Of a DNA stretch of 37,937 nucleotides, positions 33,518 through 37,937 are shown piece after piece. The first letter of the stretch is position 1. Each line of letters starts with the position of its first letter. A model generated the notes under the pieces. The model saw only the letters and a program-made list of their open reading frames with translations. It searched no databases and was not told the DNA's origin. Source of the DNA: Pseudomonadota bacterium (GTDB lineage Bacteria; Pseudomonadota; Gammaproteobacteria; Burkholderiales; Burkholderiaceae_B); the NCBI GenBank assembly GCA_023387815.1, contig JAEWHK010000042.1, positions 1 to 37,937 of the forward strand, read 5' to 3'. The position numbers were made by a program, and so were the translations under genes.

Positions 33518-34843
33518 TCCCACGCGCGCCAGCGGCGGGTTGGTCGCAAAATAGTCGTTGACCCCAGAGAAGATCGCACGGGCAATCTGCCGCTGGTTGG
33601 ACGGACTGCGCAGGAAAATTTCCTCTTGCGGATTACTGATAAACGCGGTTTCCACCAGAATCGACGGAATATCCGGCGCCTTCAGAACGGCGAAACCGGC
33701 CTGTTCAACCTTGCGGCTGTGAATACCGTTGATCTGCGCCAGCGAACCCAGCACCCGATGCCCGATCTTCAGGGAATCATTGATCTGGGCGTTGGTGGAC
33801 ATATCCAGCAGCACGCTGGCCGTTTGCCGGTCATGGGCACCGATATCCAGGCCACCGATCAGATCCGAGGCATTTTCCTTTTTTGCCAGCCAGCGCGCCG
33901 CGGCACTGGAGGCGCCGTTACGCGACAGGGCAAACACAGAGGTGCCCCGGGCAGACTTGTTGGTAAACGCATCAGCGTGGATGGAAACGAACAGGTCAGC
34001 CTTCACGCGCCGTGCTTTCTGCACGCGCACATGCAGCGGAACGAAGAAATCTGAGTCACGCGTCATATAGGCGCGCATATTGGGCTGGGAATTGATCACA
34101 TCGCGCAGCTGACGTCCGATAGCCAATACGATATCTTTTTCGCGCGTACCGCGGCCGCCAATGGCACCGGGATCTTCGCCGCCATGGCCAGGATCGATTG
34201 CCACCAGAATAGGGCGATTCGGATTTGCCCGGGAAGGCTGGCGCTGTGCCGTTGCAGGACTGGACTGCCCGTTGACTGAGGGCACAGGCGCATTGCTGTT
34301 GTTCTGTGCCAGATTGTCCAGAACCTGGGCCAGCGGATCGTTCTGCAAATCATTGGCCAGCGCCATGATGGGATCTTTGGCGATTTTGGGATACAGATCC
34401 AGCACCAGACGGTATTGGTAATCGCCTACTGGCTTCAGCGTAAACACCTGCGGCGCGATGGCCTGTTTCAGGTCAAATACCAGACGCACCACGTCTGCCC
34501 GGTTCTGGGCGACGCGCACGGAAGAGATATAGGGATCGTTGGGGCGAATCTTGGAAATGAGCGAATTGAGCGCCTGGCTGATGCTCAGACCCTGAATGTC
34601 CACCACCAGCCGGTTAGGATTGCCCAGCATGAAGTGCTCGGCCTTGAGGGGTGCGTTCAGTTCCAGGGTGACTCGGGTATATTCGTCTGCGGGCCAGGTC
34701 CGTACCGCCAGAATCTGGCCGGCTGCTGCCGAGGCCACTTTGGAGACGACAGGGAGGGACAGCAGCGTAGCAGACGCACCCAGAATGCGACGACGGCTTA
34801 GCCGTTTGCTGGCATTTGCCTTTGTATGAGCTGAGTTATCCAT
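33515..34843 (-). CDS. amiC: N-acetylmuramoyl-L-alanine amidase AmiC
   Basis: A 442-residue periplasmic amidase that cleaves septal peptidoglycan between MurNAc and L-Ala during cell separation. The N-terminus has a twin-arginine signal (SRRRIL at 16-21, then a hydrophobic stretch to about 41), so it is exported folded by Tat, as for E. coli AmiC. An AMIN localisation domain follows (about 45-150), then a linker and the amidase-3 zinc domain (about 210-435) with AIDPGHGGEDPGAIG and VSIHADAF giving ligand histidines and glutamate, and VETAFISN with the catalytic glutamate. A good AAGGG ribosome site supports the ATG at 34843, which overlaps tsaE by 46 bases. Confidence 0.94.
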   Translation of the reverse strand: MDNSAHTKANASKRLSRRRILGASATLLSLPVVSKVASAAAGQILAVRTWPADEYTRVTLELNAPLKAEHFMLGNPNRLVVDIQGLSISQALNSLISKIRPNDPYISSVRVAQNRADVVRLVFDLKQAIAPQVFTLKPVGDYQYRLVLDLYPKIAKDPIMALANDLQNDPLAQVLDNLAQNNSNAPVPSVNGQSSPATAQRQPSRANPNRPILVAIDPGHGGEDPGAIGGRGTREKDIVLAIGRQLRDVINSQPNMRAYMTRDSDFFVPLHVRVQKARRVKADLFVSIHADAFTNKSARGTSVFALSRNGASSAAARWLAKKENASDLIGGLDIGAHDRQTASVLLDMSTNAQINDSLKIGHRVLGSLAQINGIHSRKVEQAGFAVLKAPDIPSILVETAFISNPQEEIFLRSPSNQRQIARAIFSGVNDYFATNPPLARVG

Positions 34844-35355
34844 GTCTTGCCCTTTTCCGAAAAAGCGTTAATTTGTGCTGTTCTACCTGCCGATTCGTAT
34901 ATCAGGTTCAGTTCAAGATCTGGCTTCGGAAGCCCAGGTCCTGCTTTTTCTGCCCACTCTATAAAAACAATTGCGTTTTCGCTCAGGTTTTCGCGAAAGC
35001 CAGCGTCCAGCCACTCGTTGTTATCGCTAAATCTATAAAAATCAAAGTGATACAAGTATAAACTAGAAATATTATAGGTTTCAAGCAAAGTATAGGTCGG
35101 GCTTTTAATTCGTCCTTTCACGCCCATGGAGCGAAGAAAGTGGCGCACAAAGGTCGTTTTTCCGGCGCCCAGATCTCCCTTCATATAAACCGCGGCACGC
35201 TTTCCTTCGGTGGCGGGTTCATCATAAGTCATTGAAAAATAATCGGAAAAAATCGCTGCCAGATGTGCGGCCAGACTTTCGGTAGCCGCCTCATCGGGCA
35301 GAAACAGGGCATGACTATAAAGGGCAGAATCAGGGGGCAGGGGCGTACTGGACAT
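34798..35355 (-). CDS. tsaE: tRNA threonylcarbamoyladenosine biosynthesis ATPase TsaE
   Basis: A 185-residue P-loop ATPase that supports TsaB-TsaD in making t6A37 of tRNA. Walker A is GDLGAGKTTF, followed by RHFLRSMGVKGRIKSPTYTLLE and the YHFDFYRF block typical of the family. IVFIEWAEK and the downstream conserved L-rich strands follow. The start is taken as the ATG at 35355; an upstream frame to 35412 adds a hydrophobic stretch without support. The gene contains noticeably AT-rich stretches, for example near 35035-35090. Its end overlaps amiC by 46 bases, and tsaE-amiC-mutL-miaA is a widely conserved order. Confidence 0.93.
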   Translation of the reverse strand: MSSTPLPPDSALYSHALFLPDEAATESLAAHLAAIFSDYFSMTYDEPATEGKRAAVYMKGDLGAGKTTFVRHFLRSMGVKGRIKSPTYTLLETYNISSLYLYHFDFYRFSDNNEWLDAGFRENLSENAIVFIEWAEKAGPGLPKPDLELNLIYESAGRTAQINAFSEKGKTWITQLIQRQMPANG

Positions 35356-35452
35356 GGAAATTGGGCAGCTCCACGAAAAAATATAAGGTAAATAATAAGA
35401 AAAACGTGGCAACAGCTTAATATTTAATACGAATTTTGCAAATGAAGCGTGG

Positions 35453-36358
35453 CTAATTTACCAATTTCTGAACTACGGACAGCCAGAACGGGATGGTTAA
35501 CACGCAAAAAACCGTCCCCAGACTGATTGCCGTGGCCACGCTGCGCCCGTCGCCGCCCATCCTGGCGGCCAGAATATAGGCGGCCGACGCCGGGGGCAAA
35601 GCGGCAAAAAGTACCAGAATACTGGTGACCAGCGGTGTCAGCGAAAACACCATGGCCAGCGCAAAGGCAAAAACGGGCATTAATAGAAGACGCACCGCCA
35701 GAATCCAGGCGATGACCTTTTTATCCTGACTGCCTCCTGCCAGGGAAAGACTGGCACCCACACAAAGCAGACCCAGAGGAATGGCGCTGTCTCCCAGCTT
35801 GGACAGCGTGAGCGATACAGTCGGATGCAGGCCGATGCCAGAGAAATTCAGCAGCAGACCCGCAAGCGTTGCCAATACCAGGGGGTTTTTGAGAATTTCC
35901 AGCCAGACATTCGATCCCTGAAAGCGGGCCAGCGACTTGACAGCCAGCACATTGGCTATGGGTACAGAAAAACCCACCAGCACCGCCATGGTCGCCTGTC
36001 CCTCGCTGCCGGCAAGTGCCGTCGACAGGGAAAAACCCACATAGGTATTGAAGCGATAGGCACACTGGGCCAGGGAAGCCAGGGCAATGGGGCGCGGCTG
36101 GAGTACCGGTCGGGCCAGCCATGCCGTCACATAGCCAGCCAGGCAAAGAATGATGGAAATTGCCAGCAGTTGCGTGGCAGAACCGGCAGAAATCGGCGTT
36201 GAGGAAATGGATTTGACCAGCAGTGCCGGAAACAGGATGTAGTAAACCAGCTTCTCGGTATTGCTGAAGAACTGAGGAGAAAATTTCAGCTTGTGAAGCA
36301 GCACCCAACCCAACGCAACAATAAAACAATCTGGAATAACAAGCAGGGCAGTGTGCAT
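35453..36358 (-). CDS. AEC family (auxin efflux carrier-like) transporter
   Basis: A 301-residue integral membrane protein with about ten hydrophobic segments in two sets of five, the fold of the bile/arsenite/riboflavin and auxin-efflux group. Typical blocks are FPALLVKSIS near segment 2, the FNTYVGFSL stretch, ILKNPLVLATLAGLLLNF at the start of the second half, and SAIPLGLLCVGASLSL. Bacterial members export or import organic acids such as malate or malonate; the substrate here is unknown. The start is set at the ATG at 36358, where the first membrane helix begins; the frame is open to 36403. It replaces the queG gene often found beside tsaE elsewhere. Confidence 0.88.
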   Translation of the reverse strand: MHTALLVIPDCFIVALGWVLLHKLKFSPQFFSNTEKLVYYILFPALLVKSISSTPISAGSATQLLAISIILCLAGYVTAWLARPVLQPRPIALASLAQCAYRFNTYVGFSLSTALAGSEGQATMAVLVGFSVPIANVLAVKSLARFQGSNVWLEILKNPLVLATLAGLLLNFSGIGLHPTVSLTLSKLGDSAIPLGLLCVGASLSLAGGSQDKKVIAWILAVRLLLMPVFAFALAMVFSLTPLVTSILVLFAALPPASAAYILAARMGGDGRSVATAISLGTVFCVLTIPFWLSVVQKLVN

Positions 36359-36463
36359 GGAACAGGAAACGTGGTGAATGAGGAAATCTGGGCTAGAATT
36401 CAATCATAAATCAGAAAGCCACAGCAGAAGGGCGATCCAATTTTTTGATCTAAATAAATTACC

Positions 36464-37396
36464 GTGAACGACAGTCAAGGCAACGCTTCGCAATCCGCAG
36501 CCGAACATCAGCAGGACATCGATCCCTTCATCGACGCCTTATGGCTGGAAGACGGATTGTCGCAGAACACATTAATGGCCTACCGCCGTGACCTGAAAGG
36601 CTTCGCGGACTTTCTGGCGCGCGCCAAACCACCCAAAACATTGTTGCAGGCAACTCGCGAAGACATCGACGCCTGGTTCGCCTCCCGGCACGCCAGCAGT
36701 AAGGCAAGCACGGCCAATCGTCGCCTTGCAACGTTAAAGCGCTACTTTGCCTGGGCCATACGTACGCAACAGATCAGCGAAGATCCCTGTCTGACCTTGC
36801 AGTCTGCCAGACAGCCTGTGCGCTTTCCCAAAACCATGAGCGAGTCCCAGGTGGATCAGTTGCTGGAGGCCCCCAACACGAAAGAGGCACTGGGCCTGCG
36901 TGACCGTGCCATGCTGGAAACGCTTTATGCCACTGGCCTGCGTGTGAGCGAACTGGTCGGTCTGAAAGTGCTGCACTTGAGTCTGAATGAAAACGTGATT
37001 CGTGTGGTGATGGGCAAGGGCGGCAAGGACAGGCTGGTGCCAATGGGCGCACAGGCTGCGTACTGGCTGGAACGGTATCTGAAAGAAGCCCGTCCGGAAC
37101 TGGCGGGGCGCAAGCAATCTGATGACCTGTTCCTGACCCGGCGTGCCGCAGGCATGAGCCGCCAGGCCTTCTGGCAACTCATCAAGAAATATGCGCTGCA
37201 GGCAGACATTCACGCGCCACTCTCACCGCATACTCTGCGTCATGCCTTTGCCACACATCTGCTCAACCACGGTGCGGATCTTCGCGTCGTTCAGTTGCTG
37301 CTGGGACATGCGGATATTTCCACAACCCAGATATATACACACGTAGCACGCGAGCGACTCAAGCAGCTGCACGCCACCCATCATCCAAGAGCCTGA
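36464..37396 (+). CDS. xerD: Site-specific tyrosine recombinase XerD
   Basis: A 310-residue recombinase that with XerC resolves chromosome dimers at dif under FtsK control. The N-terminal core-binding domain begins FIDALWLEDGLSQNTLMAYRRDL (22-44), characteristic of XerD rather than XerC. The catalytic residues are all present: R160 in ATGLRVSEL, K185 in MGKGGKDR, H256 and R259 in HTLRHAFATHLL, H282 in LLGHADI, and nucleophile Y291 in TQIYTH. The start is GTG at 36464. The housekeeping character and lack of neighbouring phage genes argue against a mobile-element integrase. The ybaK gene follows by 10 bases. Confidence 0.95.
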   Translation: MNDSQGNASQSAAEHQQDIDPFIDALWLEDGLSQNTLMAYRRDLKGFADFLARAKPPKTLLQATREDIDAWFASRHASSKASTANRRLATLKRYFAWAIRTQQISEDPCLTLQSARQPVRFPKTMSESQVDQLLEAPNTKEALGLRDRAMLETLYATGLRVSELVGLKVLHLSLNENVIRVVMGKGGKDRLVPMGAQAAYWLERYLKEARPELAGRKQSDDLFLTRRAAGMSRQAFWQLIKKYALQADIHAPLSPHTLRHAFATHLLNHGADLRVVQLLLGHADISTTQIYTHVARERLKQLHATHHPRA

Positions 37397-37406
37397 AAAT
37401 CGTATC

Positions 37407-37898
37407 ATGGCAACAAGCAAACACGTTTCCGAAACCCCCGCTACACAGATGCTGAAAAAGCACAAGATTGCGTATACCGAACATCCCTATGACTATGTAG
37501 ATCATGGTGGCACAAATGAAGCGGCGCGTCAGTTAGGCGTTGAACCTCACATCGTTATCAAGACGCTGATACTTGAAGATGAAAATGCAAAACCGCAGGT
37601 CGTACTGATGCACGGCGATTGCGAAGTCTCCATGAAAAATCTGGCGCGACAGATCGGCGTCAAGAAAATGCAGCCCTGTCAGCCTGCTATTGCTCCTAAA
37701 CATTCGGGCTACCAGGTAGGCGGAACCTCTCCTTTCGGAACGCGTAAGCAAATGCCTGTGTGGGTAGAAGAAAGCATACTGGCGTTGCCGCAAATCTTTA
37801 TCAACGGCGGAAGACGCGGCTACCTGCTGGGCATCGCACCGCAAGTGCTGGTTGATCTGCTGAAAGCTAAACCGGTGAATGTGGCGAATGTGGGGTAG
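37407..37898 (+). CDS. ybaK: YbaK-type Cys-tRNA(Pro)/Cys-tRNA(Cys) deacylase
   Basis: A 163-residue editing enzyme of the YbaK/EbsC/ProX superfamily that frees mischarged tRNAs in trans, mainly Cys-tRNA(Pro). The central lysine lies in IVIKTLI (K52), matching the catalytic lysine of E. coli YbaK, and the GGTSPFGTRK motif (about 110-119) forms the substrate-binding loop. INGGRRGYLLGI near the C-terminus is also typical. It probably shares a transcript with xerD. The coding end is repetitive: the last residues read NVANVG from two 9-base copies. The stop leads directly into an 8-bp tandem repeat. Confidence 0.92.
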   Translation: MATSKHVSETPATQMLKKHKIAYTEHPYDYVDHGGTNEAARQLGVEPHIVIKTLILEDENAKPQVVLMHGDCEVSMKNLARQIGVKKMQPCQPAIAPKHSGYQVGGTSPFGTRKQMPVWVEESILALPQIFINGGRRGYLLGIAPQVLVDLLKAKPVNVANVG

Positions 37899-37927
37899 TG
37901 AGGTAGTGGAGTAATGGGGTAGTGGGG
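37888..37927 (+). repeat. 8-bp tandem repeat starting at the ybaK stop codon
   Basis: Units resembling GTGGGGTA recur every 8 bases from about 37890 to 37927, for example GTGAGGTA and GTGGAGTA. Stop triplets occur at 37896 (TAG, the real stop), 37899 (TGA), 37904 (TAG), 37912 (TAA) and 37920 (TAG), covering all three frames. The window ends soon after, so the repeat may continue. Confidence 0.7.
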
Positions 37928-37937
37928 GGCGCTGGGG

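Noticed and set aside
36464..37396. XerD as a phage or genomic-island integrase
   Set aside because: The N-terminal sequence is that of housekeeping XerD, neighbours are core genes, and no tRNA, attachment repeat or phage gene is visible.
1..37937. tRNA genes, riboswitches, insertion sequences, toxin-antitoxin or defence genes
   Set aside because: I looked along both strands and in each gap and saw no cloverleaf, transposase, terminal inverted repeats or recognisable accessory genes. Covariance-model searches would be needed to exclude small RNAs.

Overview
The window reads as ordinary chromosome from a betaproteobacterium of the order Burkholderiales, most like family Alcaligenaceae (Bordetella/Advenella relatives). 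The basis is protein character and two conserved gene orders: glyQ-glyS-gmhB-plsC-metallopeptidase-gloA, and tsaE-amiC-mutL-miaA / purM / permease-hda-HAD hydrolase-pcnB-folK. Placement below order level is inference; no rRNA or tRNA gene is present to test it.

Layout. 1-2726 (all minus): the first 34 codons of a response regulator, a DUF6776-like membrane protein, and the peptidoglycan-recycling pair murU/amgK. 2727-3046: a divergent control region. 3047-7766 (plus): lptD-surA-rsmA, outer-membrane biogenesis plus a 16S rRNA methyltransferase. 7830-16218 (minus): glycerate 2-kinase and pyruvate kinase, then glyQ-glyS-gmhB-plsC-metallopeptidase-gloA read from right to left. 16375-18689 (plus): a crotonase-family enzyme and class I fumarase. 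18912-24564 (plus): a complete dipeptide ABC transporter, dppABCDF. 24577-29119 (minus): permease-hda, HAD hydrolase, pcnB, folK. 29180-30229 (plus): purM. 30261-36358 (minus): AEC transporter, tsaE, amiC, mutL, miaA. 36464-37898 (plus): xerD and a YbaK-type deacylase.

How the genes connect. The envelope is the main theme: LPS transport (LptD), outer-membrane protein chaperoning (SurA), LPS heptose synthesis (GmhB), phospholipid acylation (PlsC), wall recycling (AmgK/MurU), wall hydrolysis (AmiC) and peptide uptake (Dpp). Around it sit translation and RNA genes (GlyQS, RsmA, MiaA, TsaE, PcnB, YbaK), replication and repair genes (Hda, MutL, XerD) and carbon metabolism (glycerate kinase, pyruvate kinase, fumarase). 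Most genes are packed with 4-base stop/start overlaps.

I found no prophage, insertion sequence, CRISPR array, toxin-antitoxin pair or defence island, and no clear new multigene system. The least explained signal is in the 3' ends. At four separate genes (gloA, amiC, miaA, ybaK) the stop codon lies in or directly against a short tandem repeat of about 8, 13 or 14 bp. None of these periods is a multiple of three, and each copy repeats a stop triplet. In two further genes the stop codon sits in the loop of a small perfect hairpin.
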